A stretch of DNA of 64,000 nt, taken from assembly GCA_905183005.1 (NCBI GenBank), contig CAJJDO010000035.1, forward strand, positions 1 through 64,000, written 5' to 3'. Made by a program: the position numbers and the translations under genes. The notes under the pieces were generated by a model. That model was given only the letters and a program-made list of their open reading frames with translations. It made no database searches and had not been told where the DNA came from. Positions 35,254-47,100 of this stretch are shown in pieces. Source of the stretch: Paramecium pentaurelia (Eukaryota > Ciliophora > Oligohymenophorea > Peniculida > Parameciidae). How positions within the stretch are numbered: the first letter of the stretch is position 1; each line of letters opens with the position of its first letter.

Positions 35254-36714
35254 ATGAGTTTGCAATAGATTGAACAACTCATAAATCAAATAAAAACAAG
35301 TTATTAGATGCCAAATAAAGAGTTTTAAAATACATTCAAGCATTTTGAGAATTGTGTTTAATCATTAAAAAAAGAGAATTAAGAATAATTGAATAAAGTT
35401 TATAAGGCTTTGAAGAGATTTCGAAGAAGATTGGAAAATGAGTTGAAATTAAATTAGACTGATTATCATGCATTTATAAAAAAATGGAAAACTATGAATA
35501 TAACATTTGTTCCTCTAGTTTATGATGTGAAATTGGATTTTAGTAAAAAGATATCAACTCTAAGTAATATGATATAGTATATGAAGAATATGAGGATTTA
35601 ATAAATGTTAATTTTAATCATCACCATTATACAAGCAAGGAAATGTTGAAAGCATCTATGATGATATTTCATCATTTGGAAGTAATTTAGCTGGGTTAAA
35701 TGCTAGGTTGAACAATATGCAAATTACAATAATTTAGAGAATCTATTGACATAAATTAATCTAAATTATAACATTGTTTCTTATCATAACTTTACTCATG
35801 CATTTGCTTTATTCTAAGTATCTATTATATATAAATTAGTTATTATTTTGTGTTTATGAGAAATCTGATCTTAAATTTTTTGTTACTAAGTAAGACATAT
35901 TTGCAGCTTTATTGGCAAGCTTAAGTCATGATCTAAATCATAGTAATAATATGAATTAATAATATTAAAGAGGGAGTTAATAATTTATACAAAGTTAAGA
36001 AATCCAAAAAAATAAATAAAAATATATGTGAATAAGCAGTTCTTGAAACTATGCATGTTTCAACTTTATTTAATATTATGGCTAAGAATCAGTAACTAAA
36101 TTTTTTTAATTAATTGCCTAATATATAATAACAAGAATTTAAGAGAATAATAGTGAGTTCTATCTTAGCCACAGATATGGGATAACATTTTAATATCTTT
36201 AGTAGTTTCAAAGATAGAGTAAATGCAACTATTGATTTATGTGATAATCAGAATATAACTGATCCTTTAATTAGATATAGAGGATTTAACAAAGATAACT
36301 TTGATGATAGAAAAGTAATTATTAATATTTAAATTAGTTTATATTAAATGTATTGGTTCATGCTTGTGATATTTCAAATCCATGTTTGGAGTGGGATGCA
36401 TATATGAAATGGTCCTTTTTATTAGCTCAAGAGTTTTAAGATTAAGTATATAATATATTAAAATAGACTATAAAAGAGGCAGCAAAAGGTTTAGAAGTAA
36501 CAACAATGTTGTAATATAAAGATAAACTTACCTTCTTTAATGGCTAAACATTTTTCTTAAGTAATTTTGAATATATATTTAATTCTTAGATACATTTGTA
36601 TTGCCATAATGGTAGACAATTGCAACATTGTATCCAAGTCTCATAGATTTACCTAATGAAGTCAAGAGAAATCTGGAAATTTTGGAAGAAGAGAAAAAGA
36701 AGTTAACCAATTGA
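35254..36714 (+). CDS. 3',5'-cyclic-nucleotide phosphodiesterase
   Basis: ATG 35254, TGA 36712-36714. Seven introns (26, 25, 22, 28, 23, 21 and 29 nt) were placed; each is needed to follow the family sequence. The N-terminus is a helical region (KKENQEQLNKVYKALKRF). The class I PDE catalytic domain follows: YHNFTHAFALFQ (first metal-site His), SLSHDLNHKGVNNLY (HD motif), EQAVLETMHVSTLF, SSILATDMGQHF and VLVHACDISNPCLEW (second Asp), ending in NTFVLPQWQ. It hydrolyses cAMP and/or cGMP; specificity cannot be read from the sequence. No GAF, cNMP-binding or transmembrane domain is visible, so it is probably soluble. It opens a same-strand series of genes. Confidence 0.9.
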
Positions 36715-36746
36715 TTTTAGTGATATTAATAAATATCCAATATAAT

Positions 36747-37337
36747 ATGAAGAAGGCAGTAAAAGAGGCTGAGAGAATATCTTCTAAAATATCATCTCCT
36801 ATGATTGTTGATTTATTTGAATCTCAAGGTTCAGGTATATTACCATATTTAAAGAACTCATTGAAAACTAGATTAGCATTAAATTAAACAGAATCTTGTT
36901 TTATTGGTAATAGAAGTATCAAAGTTATTTAGATTTTAAACGAAGTTAGTTTCCTTTATTTGCAAAAGATAGATATTTTGAATTTTTAGAAGCTTATAAT
37001 AGAAAGGATAAAGTAGATTTAATTAGATTATTGTCTGTGCCATTATATGATGTATTTGTAATATTTGAAATATTAGATTGTAAAAGCAAGTCTTAAAGAT
37101 AATAAACCTTTGCCTTTTAAATTATATAAAGAAATGACTGATGCTTAATTAGTTTAAGCTAGATTATTTTCATAAAAGAAGATGGCATTATAATCATCAT
37201 AAACATGGCATCAAATTACTGTTAAATTTAATTTTATTGATCCAGAAAGTAAGAAAGATGTTGTAAAATACAATGTTTTAGAAAGAAGAGAATCAGATAG
37301 TTCTGAAAAGGATTGGCGTATATGTAAATTAGATTGA
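36747..37337 (+). CDS. Tim44/mL45-like mitochondrial protein
   Basis: ATG 36747 (33 bp after the phosphodiesterase stop), TGA 37335-37337. Two introns are clear (26 nt GTAATAGAAG...TTATTTAG; 25 nt GTATTTGTAA...ATATTAG). The product has RYFEFLEAYNRKDKVDLIRL, PLPFKLYKEMTDAQLVQARL, WHQITVKFNF, ERRESDSSEKDWRICKL: the Tim44-like fold of the mL45/MBA1 family with its final WR motif. Family members sit at the mitoribosome exit tunnel or on the inner membrane. It is short for mL45 (about 175 aa against about 300), and no clear presequence is seen, so an upstream exon may be missing. Confidence 0.65.
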
Positions 37338-37438
37338 TTTAAAACCACACATATATTTTATGCTATTTGCAAAATAATATTATTTATATGCTAAAATAGT
37401 TGATAATTTATCAATAATATTTTATAGTTATATTTTAT

Positions 37439-39442
37439 ATGCTCAAAATTCCTTGTAAGTATCATCCTAATTCATATGTTGAAAGAATATGTGCAAGTTC
37501 ATCTTGTAAAAGAGATCCTACATTATGTTGGGAATGTATGATTGATGAAGCTGATCATGCTAGAAATCATAGAGATGTTATGGTATTTTTGAATTTCAAA
37601 TTTAGATTGATTTTGATAATTTTACTACTAGACTAGATGAAGAGTTCAGAAATGTGTTGGAGAAGAGAAAAAAAGATTAAGCATTAGCTATGGAAGGACA
37701 TTTGAAGTTATTACAAACTAAATAAGATTTTATAGATAGATATGAATCATAGATCAATAACAGAAAATGTTGGGTTGATTACATTATAGCTGATACAAAT
37801 AATCTATTAATTTAATTATTAGAGAAAGTGAAATCAGAACTTTATGAACATTATGATGAAAGATTTCTTTAATATTAAAATTCGTTAAACTTTATAGTTT
37901 AATCTATACAACATAGATATGGTTTGGTACCACTTCCTACAAAAGAAGAAATGTTTAATACATTATAAGAGTTGTCTAAATAAAATAAAGAATGTAACAC
38001 TTATGTAAGTGAATTGAAGATTAAATTATTACCACCTGAAGATTTAGGCAAAAATCTAGCATTTATAGATACATATTAAGAATTTTAAATTTAAAATGAT
38101 CTAATTGAAGAATTAGAAAAATAATGGGCAGAAACACCTTAGACTGATCCAGATAATCCTACATTTTAATAGGAATAAAATTTTATAGAAATTATGAATT
38201 CTATTAAATAATAATGTGAAGTACTTATGGATGAATTCAAAACATAAATTAATTTAAAAGATTTAATACTTTCAAGAAATACTCAATATTAAAATCCTGA
38301 TGAATCTTTAAACAGTATTATTAATTCATAATTCTATTCTAGTTCTAAGTGATGTCAAGAATTAAACTTCTGATCATAAATTAACAAAAACATAAAGATA
38401 ATATGATAGTCCTAAACTATTTGAAACTGTTTAACCTAATTCTCCTGTTTATAATGCTGGAATTGAAAATAATAATTCTTAAGCCTTGAAATTCTAATCC
38501 AGTTAATAAAGTAGAATATCTAGCTAATCACGTATTAAATTTTATAGAACTGTTGAAACATCATAAATGAGAGGAGTTACTAGTTTATTATAAGTAGATT
38601 AGAGAACTATTGCTTCTGGTAGTAGAGATAAGACAATAAGAATTAACAATTTAGAAGTTCCTCAATAAAGTTATACTTTAGAAGGTCATGTTGATTAAGT
38701 TACAGCTCTTTGTATGTTTTAAGAAAAGTTATTAATTTCAGGAGGAGGTAATCTTGATTCTTCAATAATTATTTGGTCTTTGTCTACTAGAAAATAGATT
38801 AATAAATTAACAGGACATTAATCTGGAATCACATCTTTAATTGAATTATCAGATAATCATAGTATTTTAAGTGGTAGTTATGATAATTTGGCTATAATTT
38901 GGAATGTTACTTCAGGTAAATCTATTTGTGCATTAAAAAAACATACAGCTATGGTTTCATGTCTATAACTTGTAAAAAGAGATATTGTTGTAACAGGTTC
39001 ATGGGATAGAACATTAGCTATTTGGTAGTTATATTTTGAAGGAGAAGAAATAGTATCTGCTTCTTATTTAAGAGACATTAAGACTGAAGGAGCTGTTTTA
39101 TGTGTAAAAAAGTATTCTGAAAGAAGTATCATTTTTGGAGGAACTTCAAATAAAGTTTCAGTAGTGGATTGGATGAATGGAGAGATTAAACTAAAGTTAA
39201 ATACATCTTAATTTGGTATTTGTGATATCATTTGTTCTGATTATCTATTGGGATTAGGGGCTAGTGATTCTACAATTAGATTATGGGTTAATAATTAAGA
39301 AATCGAAGTCTATAGAGATCATAAAATTATTATTAATAACTATAATACAAATCCAAAAATGATATAAGTTTGCAAAAATCAGATTGCTGTTATTAATAAT
39401 AAAGATGAATAGCCTCATTTCAATATATTTATTATTGAATGA
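37439..39442 (+). CDS. B-box zinc finger, coiled-coil and WD40 protein
   Basis: ATG 37439, TGA 39440-39442, two introns (37583-37605, 23 nt; 38315-38342, 28 nt), about 650 aa. The N-terminal B-box-like zinc-binding domain is CKYHPNSYVERIC…C…LCWECMIDEADHARNH. A long helical region (about residues 60-290) follows, then a linker, then at least six WD40-type repeats (for example VDQRTIASGSRDKTIRI, LSGSYDNLAIIWN, VTGSWDRTLAIW, LLGLGASDSTIRLW). It looks like a TRIM arrangement without a RING. It probably works as a scaffold; ubiquitin-ligase activity is not supported because no RING was seen. Confidence 0.88.
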
Positions 39443-39490
39443 TTATATATATTTAAATTATTTAGATTGTTTTTAAAAAAATAAAAAATA

Positions 39491-39564
39491 TGCCTTTGGT
39501 GGGGGTCGATCCCACGACCTCGAGATTATGAGACTCGCGCTCTAACCAACTGAGCTACAAGGGC
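39491..39564 (-). tRNA. tRNA-Met (CAU), elongator type
   Basis: The minus strand folds as a tRNA: D arm gctcagttggttagagc, anticodon loop ctcataa with CAT at the anticodon position, T arm gtggg-atcgacc-ccac with its TTC-like loop, and discriminator A. No intron and no encoded CCA. The 5' acceptor gcccttg pairs with 3' caaaggc except at one position, and the last anticodon-stem pair is T-T. The D- and T-arm context suits the elongator rather than the initiator. It sits in the 229-bp gap between the WD40 and CXC genes. Confidence 0.9.
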
Positions 39565-39671
39565 ATCTCTATTAAAAATGATCAATCCCCAATATTTATA
39601 AGTAGATTAATATAAAGATTTATATGAATAAATTTTTAACGAATTATAAATAATTCAAATTTTAAACCTAA

Positions 39672-40196
39672 ATGAGATCCTTTTAAGTTAGCAAAGACTC
39701 GTCATTCAGGTATCATTTTATAATACTTTTAGGATCTTATGTCCCTCTAACAAAATAGAAATGGAAGAAGAAACTGTAGAAACATAAATCTAGTCAGAAA
39801 TAAAGAATATCTATAGACCAATTAAAATTATTCTTCCTCCTCCAAACCTTCCTAAAATTGTTACAAACACTAAGTAAATTTAATATTTATATCAGAACAT
39901 GTAATTGCAAGAAATCTTAATGTTTAAAATAGTATTGTGATTGCTTTGCTAACGGATAAGTATGCTCTGAAAATTGCAATTGTGTTGGATGTTTTAATAA
40001 TTCTCTCAATAATTCTTAAAGAAAAGAAGCAAAATTATAAATATAAGCAAGAGATCCAAGGGCATTTAAATAAGCCTTTAAAGGATGTAATTGCAAAAAA
40101 TCAGGATGTTAAAAAAAATATTGCGAATGCTTTTAAAATAATTAATAATGTACACATTAGTGTAAATGTGAAGGTTGTGTAAATTGCTTAAAATGA
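39672..40196 (+). CDS. CXC (tesmin/TSO1/LIN54-like) DNA-binding protein
   Basis: ATG 39672, TGA 40194-40196, introns 39710-39732 (23 nt) and 39874-39895 (22 nt), about 159 aa. After a Pro-rich stretch (IILPPPNLPKIV) come two cysteine-rich CXC motifs, CNCKKSQCLKQYCDCFANG…CNCVGC and CNCKKSGCQKKYCECFQNN…CKCEGC, joined by the conserved RDPRAFK linker (family RNPxAF). This is the CRC domain that binds CHR-type TTYRAA DNA in LIN54 and tesmin. The protein is close to the minimum for the domain, so it has little room for other functions. It is probably a nuclear regulator, for example of meiotic or cell-cycle genes. Confidence 0.92.
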
Positions 40197-40324
40197 GTGT
40201 TTTAGTTAAATTAATATTTCTTATGCTGTGTTAATTTGCATAAATATAATCCTATTCTCTTTAATAAATTCATCAAATAATTTTATAGAGTTGATAAAAA
40301 TATTTAATAATGAACATATTAAAA

Positions 40325-42140
40325 TCATTGTAATTTACTTATAGTGTCTTTAATTGATTTTATAAGTTCATCTCTTTTGGCAAATGTAACATTTTATTAA
40401 AGAACATTTAAACATTCTTAAAGTTTTTCTTTTTATAAATTTGTATCACCAATAAATTTATAAAATTCAGCTAAAAGGGAACTTTTCTTATATGAATTAG
40501 AGAATTTAGTAAATGCTATACTTTCAATCTTATCTAAAATTTTTCTTAACTTAAAAAATAAATATTTAATTATACTTATTCAGTTGATTCCTTTTAATTA
40601 AATCTTTCCAAAAATTCAGTTCTTAATCTTTAGAATTTAATAATCTATTCAATATCAGAAATGTATGTAATGTTATATGATTCTGATGATAATTATACAA
40701 TATAATCTTTAGCTGATAAGTAATTTTGTTCATTAATTGCCAATTCTAATAATGTAACAAGAGTCTCTCCATACAATTAATGTGAAGAATCAAAATAGGA
40801 TTTAAGAATATTTAATTATGCTTTGCATTATTCCAAAGCATTTTTATGATCTCCTTTAGCAAGTAGAGCTTAAATGCGTTATTAATTGAATTCTAATTAC
40901 ATTGGAACATCTTATTGTATTTTAGACATTAAATCATTTAATTTCTAAATATCAGTATCAAAGTATTTATTTAGAAATAGTTCATATCTAATCAAAGAAT
41001 ATAGTGTATTTTCATTTTCTTTAGTATTTTTGGCAATATCATCTAGTTTATTCTTGATTGTTTTCATATCTTCCACATTCCCATTTGTTTGATATAAATA
41101 ATTAAATTATTCAATTAATGTAGCAACATAATTTTCATCATTTGGACTCAATAATTTTTATTCAATTAAATAATCAAAGTAAGTTAATGCAGCATCAATT
41201 AATTATTTTCCATCTTCAAATCTTCCTAATTATAAACAAGACTTTGCTAAATTTTTCAATATTATAGCTTCATTAATAAGAATGTTCATAAAATGTCTTT
41301 TTAAATCATCCTCCTTTAATTCTGTTTTTATTGTAATTTACTTAGAAAATACTAAAAATTATAAGAAATCATTACTTTTTCTAAATAGATGTCCTGTATT
41401 ATCAAGTAAAGTGGCAGCAATTCCCAATTATTCAATAGATTCATTAAACTTTCCTCTTTCTTAACAAATTTTTGAATATAATGATAAGTGTGTAACCATA
41501 TTTTGTATATGTTATAATTCTTATTCAAATAAATTTTCTGTATTTGGTGTTTAATTTTAAATTGAAGCTTAATAGATAGGACATTAATTATCTATAAAGT
41601 ATTAGAGATATTAAACAGCTTCTCCAGCTGATTATTCAGCAATAGATAACTTATCTAAATTTGACATACAATGAATCATAAATAATCCTGTTAAAAATGC
41701 TTAATTTTCATCTTTATGATCTTTAAATTCATTTCTAAAATCACCTTACATAATTTCATTTAATAATTTGCTACATTCTTCTCTTTTATCATTTTCAAAA
41801 TTTAATTAAGCAAGTACTAATAAATCTCTTCTATATCCTTCATAAAATTTACTATAAAATTTATAATATGAAAATACTTTTCTTCTTATTTATTTGGAAA
41901 TAATAAAGTATTTAATTACTTTTTTACATCAATAACATCTAACATAATTTTTTCTTTTTGTTTGTATTCTTCAATCTCATAAAATTTAGAATTCAATTCT
42001 GTCAATTTGTTTTTTAATTAATCAATAGTTTGAGTACCTGTTGTAAAATAGAATCTTTGATAGTAATTAAATAATTTGAAATTTTATCCAATTCTTTAAC
42101 CACACACATTAGTGCCTAACTTAAATAATTATTTGATCAT
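40325..42140 (-). CDS. helical-repeat (TPR-like) protein with possible mitochondrial leader
   Basis: Minus-strand ATG (42138-42140) begins MIKQLFKLGTNVCGQRIGQN, a basic, hydroxylated N-terminus ending near RFYFTT that looks like a mitochondrial presequence. TGA is at 40325-40327. Introns 41852-41877 and 40550-40575 (26 nt each) leave about 587 aa. The body is made of paired helices with TPR spacing: GKFNESIEQLGIAATLL, LAKSCLQLGRFEDGKQLIDA, LLAKGDHKNALEQCKAQLN. No catalytic motif was seen. It is convergent with the CXC gene (128 bp between the stops). Confidence 0.65.
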
Positions 42141-42272
42141 AATTAAATTTTTATAATTTATTTAATTTTTATTAAAATCCTATTTATTTTTATTTATGTT
42201 AAATGATATTAATTCTATAATAATCTTATATTAACTAAATTTAATAATACTACATATAACAATAATAAAATA

Positions 42273-43937
42273 TCATACAAAATGATTGCTGGATGTAATA
42301 CTAGAATATCTTTGTTAGAGAATGCAACTTATAGTTTTGAAGAGAGGAGAGGAACTCAATTAAGATTAAAAAGTTCTTGATTTTACTCTATTTTATGCTG
42401 TAGGCAATATCATTTTTTTTAAACCAATAAGACTTTTCATTTAAGTTTATGTTGTACTTAAAGGACTATCACAAGATTATTTATCTAAATATTCTTCTGG
42501 GAAATGAGTTTTAATCATTAACTTTTTTGGTAATTTAGGATAATTATTTGGTATTTGCTATTATTACTATTATCGTTGGGTTTATTATGATTATAGCCTC
42601 TATACATCTGTTTATTATTATAAAAAGTTATAACATCTATGAGTTTTAAGAAAGAGCTCAGATTAAGTATGGGATGCAACTTCATATGATACTTTAATGG
42701 GTTGTTTCCTCAATTTTTATGATGCTAAATCCATTTATAATTTGATTTAATTCATTCTCTATTTCTTTTTATTTTAATATAATAAGAGATTTTGTTTTGC
42801 TATTGTTATGGGTTAAGATATCTTTTCTTATGAATTTTCTTCAGGAACTTCTGTTTTAATTCTCTTGCAAAAATATTATGGATAGAAACTTGCAGTTTTT
42901 ATATCTGTTTCAGTTCTTAAATTAGCTAATTGTTAAAGTTCAATTCTATGAAGCTTAAGATCATCTCCTTATTATTCAAACATTCTTTCTACCAAAGATG
43001 TTCTATTAATTTTATATGCATAGCCTTTTGATGAATTACAAACTAGGGAATATTCATATGGTAAATTAATATTAAGATGATAGAAACCAAACACTTGTAA
43101 TTCACCTATTTCAAATAACTTAATTGATTATTTATTAAATTTACGTTAACACTTGTTTAATTCGGTTTCATAATTTTTTTAACTAGAAAACTTCCAGATT
43201 TAATCAAAATGAAATAATCAGCTTTTTATCCTTCTTTTATGACAATTTAATTCTTTTCAAATTCATATAGAAAAGAATTTAAATATATATGTTTTAATTA
43301 TGTTCTATGCAAATGGGAAAAAATTCTTATTTAAGAAAAATAATCAATATTCTTAAAATAATAATAAAGTGATTTACTTCATCCAACTATTTTTATTATT
43401 CTTCTTATAGAATATGTTTAAATTATTGTTTATCTAAAACAGCAAAAGTGCAATCAGTATTACATTAAATTGTAGCAAGTCTTGGTTATTTATGTAATAA
43501 GGCTAATTCACCAAAGGATTCTCCCTTATTTAATATTCTAACTGCTTCCATTTCAGATTGATTTGGTTTTCTGACTAAAACAGTGACAGATCCTTCCAAT
43601 ATGATGTAGAATTTTGTACCAACACTGTCTATTAATATTTAATGATATTATTTATACCAACATAGAAAACAATTTCATTTGCTTTGAATTTTTCACAATA
43701 CATGTTTTTGCAACATTTCCTTTAAATTTATAATCCATTTTCTTGTTTCATGTACTATTTAAAAAATGGAAGCTATGATGTTAATTAGAGTAATAAATTA
43801 ATTTCTGCTTTGCTTCTGTGTTAAGGACTCTTCTTTAATAGAAACTCAACTTCATCTATTTATTTTTACATTTTTTATTAAATGTTAATAATTAATAAAA
43901 TTAGACATATCATAAGTAATTTTGTTCCAGCAACCAT
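42273..43937 (-). CDS. protein with two cyclic-nucleotide-binding domains
   Basis: Minus-strand ATG (43935-43937, other starts possible), TGA 42273-42275. The first CNBD is complete and canonical: FYIILEGSVTVLVRK, then the phosphate-binding cassette GESFGELALLHKQPRLATI. The second is more diverged (YFILIKSGSFLVKKI, FEIGELQVFGFYHL) and has lost the PBC consensus. Introns of 29, 26 and 26 nt are needed to keep the frame. A Gln-rich, disordered tail of about 200 residues follows. No kinase or channel domain is present, so it resembles a stand-alone PKA/PKG-regulatory-like or cAMP-effector protein. The phosphodiesterase gene lies about 6 kb away on the other strand. Confidence 0.82.
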
Positions 43938-44102
43938 TTATTGTAATTAAACGTTAGATATGTATTTGAATCAGTCTCTTCTATGGTTGAATATAGGTAT
44001 TATATAAATAAAAGATGTAAATATTAAAAATAAAAAAATGATATTCTAATTATTATTGTGAAGATTAAAGGAAAATGAAGTTTATGTTGTAATATTTAAA
44101 TA

Positions 44103-47100
44103 ATGAAATTCGTTTTATTTTTATTGTATACTATTTCTTTTTAAGGTATACTGAGTGAAAAGGTTGAAGTGAAGAACAAATGTAAATGTAGTAATATATT
44201 GACAATGGAGGAATGTAATATTCATTGTGAATGGGATTTGGATACAAAGAAGTGTAAAGATTCAAGTCTTCCATTAATAAGAACAAGTTATTGTTCATTT
44301 TTATAAGATAAATGTAATAAGACTATAGGTTGTGCTAATTATAATGGTATTTGTGTTCCATTTGCTGGATGTACAGCAATCAAATAAAATACAAATTATG
44401 AATGTCAAAAATATTCAGAACTTTGTATAACAGATGGTTTAAAATGTATAGAAAAGGGTGTTTGTGCAGATTATAAAACTAGATTGTCTTGTCGTAATAA
44501 TTATATTAATAATCAATGGTCTGGATTTTGTTATTGGGATAAAATGGAATGTAGAAATGCATAAAGTTGTCATGAATTATCACATAGTTTAAAAAATGAT
44601 GCAGAATGTAGATAATAGTTTAGTTGGTGTACATTTAAAATGGGTGGAGGTTGTGAAAATTCAGGAGAATAATGTAAAGATTAAAAATTCTAATAATAAT
44701 GTGTGACAAATAAAAAAGGGAATGTGAAATGTTATTGGGATGGATAAGAATGTAATGATTATTCTTGTAAGTATATAAAATAAGATTGTGTAAAAAAAGG
44801 ATGTTCAATAGATGAGGATTTTTTATGTATGGATAGATTAGAATGTAATGAATACAAAATTGAGAGATCATGTACTTATAATAAATCAAATATTTAATGT
44901 ATGTGGGAAGACAATGTATGTAGAATAAAATTATGTGAGAATGCAAGTATATAAAGATAAACTAATTAATAATGTTAATAAATAGATATTATGTGTATTA
45001 CTAAATTTGGAGGAGGATGTAAGAATAATGGGGAATGTGAAGAAGCTAATACTAAAGCTGGATGTTAATAGAATATAAGAGGAGATTCTTGCTATTGGAA
45101 TGGATATAATTGTGTAATAAAATAATGTTAATGGGCACCTGTTATTTTTCAAAGAAAAGATGAATGTTAAAATTTCTAATCAACTTGTGTTTATAATGGT
45201 TAAATATGTATAGAAGAGGGATGTTATGCATAATCAGAAAATTTAAGTTGTTCTGCTTCTAAATAATGCAAATGGTTAAAAAAATGTGATATAAAAACAT
45301 GTGAGACTGCTGGAAGAAATATAATATACATATCTCATGATGAATGTTAGAATTATTTACCAAATTGTACTTTAAATGATTCAGGTATAGGATGTATGCT
45401 TATTAAATATTCTTGTAATTAATATGTAAGATAGATATAATGTTATTTGTCTATATAGAGTAAATGTACTTGGTATGATAATTAGTGTTTAGATAGTAAA
45501 TGTGAATATTTAAATTATAAAACTCATTATGAATGTAATAATTATTTAAAAAATTGTACTAGTGATGGATAAAAATGTATAGAATTGAAATTAAAATGTT
45601 CATAATATACTGAAATTCATTCATGTAATATTAATTAAGACAATCAACATTGTGTTTGGTAGAATAATACATGTTAAGATGTTACTTGTGATTCGATTCC
45701 AAAAAGTTATTATTATAATACTCATTAAGATTGTAATACTTATTTATAAAAATGCACTATTTTAGAAAGAATTACAGGTTGTATTAAAATGCCATCTGAT
45801 TGTAGTTTATTAAATTAAGAATAATGTTATGGAAAAAAATGCATTTATATAAATGGATTATGTCGTGAAAAGGAATGTAAAGATTATAAGGGTGATATTA
45901 CATAAGCTAATTGTGAAAACTTTATTGAAGGTAAAAAATGTATGAGAGGTCCAAGTTTGATACCTAATAGTTGTGTTGATTAAGTATAAGAATGTTTAGA
46001 AATAAAAAATGAATATTAATGTGAAGATGCAAAAGATAATCATAATAATAAATGTAGATGGGAATTTTCAGCTTGTATTAAATGGACTGAAATTTTACTA
46101 AGAAAAATAAATGGAAACTGTCCAGATGGTTCAATATCTTTTGATGATAACTTTTGTAGTAAATAAAAATAATGTAATGATAAAGATATAGCTACAGTAG
46201 AATATACAGATTAAATATGTGAAAATTATCTTATTTCTTGTTAGAAAAATACAATTAATACTTGTTAAGAAAAATTGGTTAATATTTCAAGTGGATGTAG
46301 TTTTTATTTATCTAAAATAAATTGTATTTCATAATCTAATTGTTATTGGTCATTTGATAATACTTGTAAAACAATAAAAAGTAATTGTGATGAATTACTT
46401 ATCAAAGAAGATTGTTAAGATAATAGAGAAGAATCAGGAACATATTGTAGTTGGGATGATGATAATACTAGATGTTAAAATATTTGTGAAACATTGACTC
46501 CTAAGAATTTATCATGTTCAATTTTGGATCCAAAATGTATATTAAAAGGTAGTAATAATGAGAAATGTATAAAAAAATTAGAAAATTGTTCTGATTATAA
46601 AGTGTCAGAATAGGAATGTGAAGATGATGATAGATGTACATACACTTTTGGTTTTTGTATAGAAAAATAGTGTTCTGATATAACAGATAGTTTAACACAT
46701 GATGAATGTAATTCTTATAAATCAGAATGTACAATTGCATATCCAGGAGGTTGTACAAATTTATTACCTAAATGTTCTGATTATAAAAGTGAAATTTAAT
46801 GTCATATTAATAATTTATCAAAAGATTGTTATTGGTTTGAATATAAAGGATGTGTTGAATAAGAATGTAAAGAAATTACTTATGATTCAGAATTAGGTGT
46901 AAATCAATGTTTAACATTTTTTGATAATTTAATTTGTAATATAAATGAATTAGGTAATGGTTGTGAAAATTTAAAAGATTCTTGTACTAAATATAACAAT
47001 GAAAAATAATGTCAAAAATAATTAGATGGATATGAATGTATTTGGTAAAGTGATACATGTGTATAAGCACTTTGTGAAAATATTGAATTAAATATTTATA

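Noticed and set aside
44635..45152. Minus-strand ORFs of 73-103 codons rich in Ile, Leu and Tyr
   Set aside because: They are antisense shadows of the cysteine-rich surface antigen frame.
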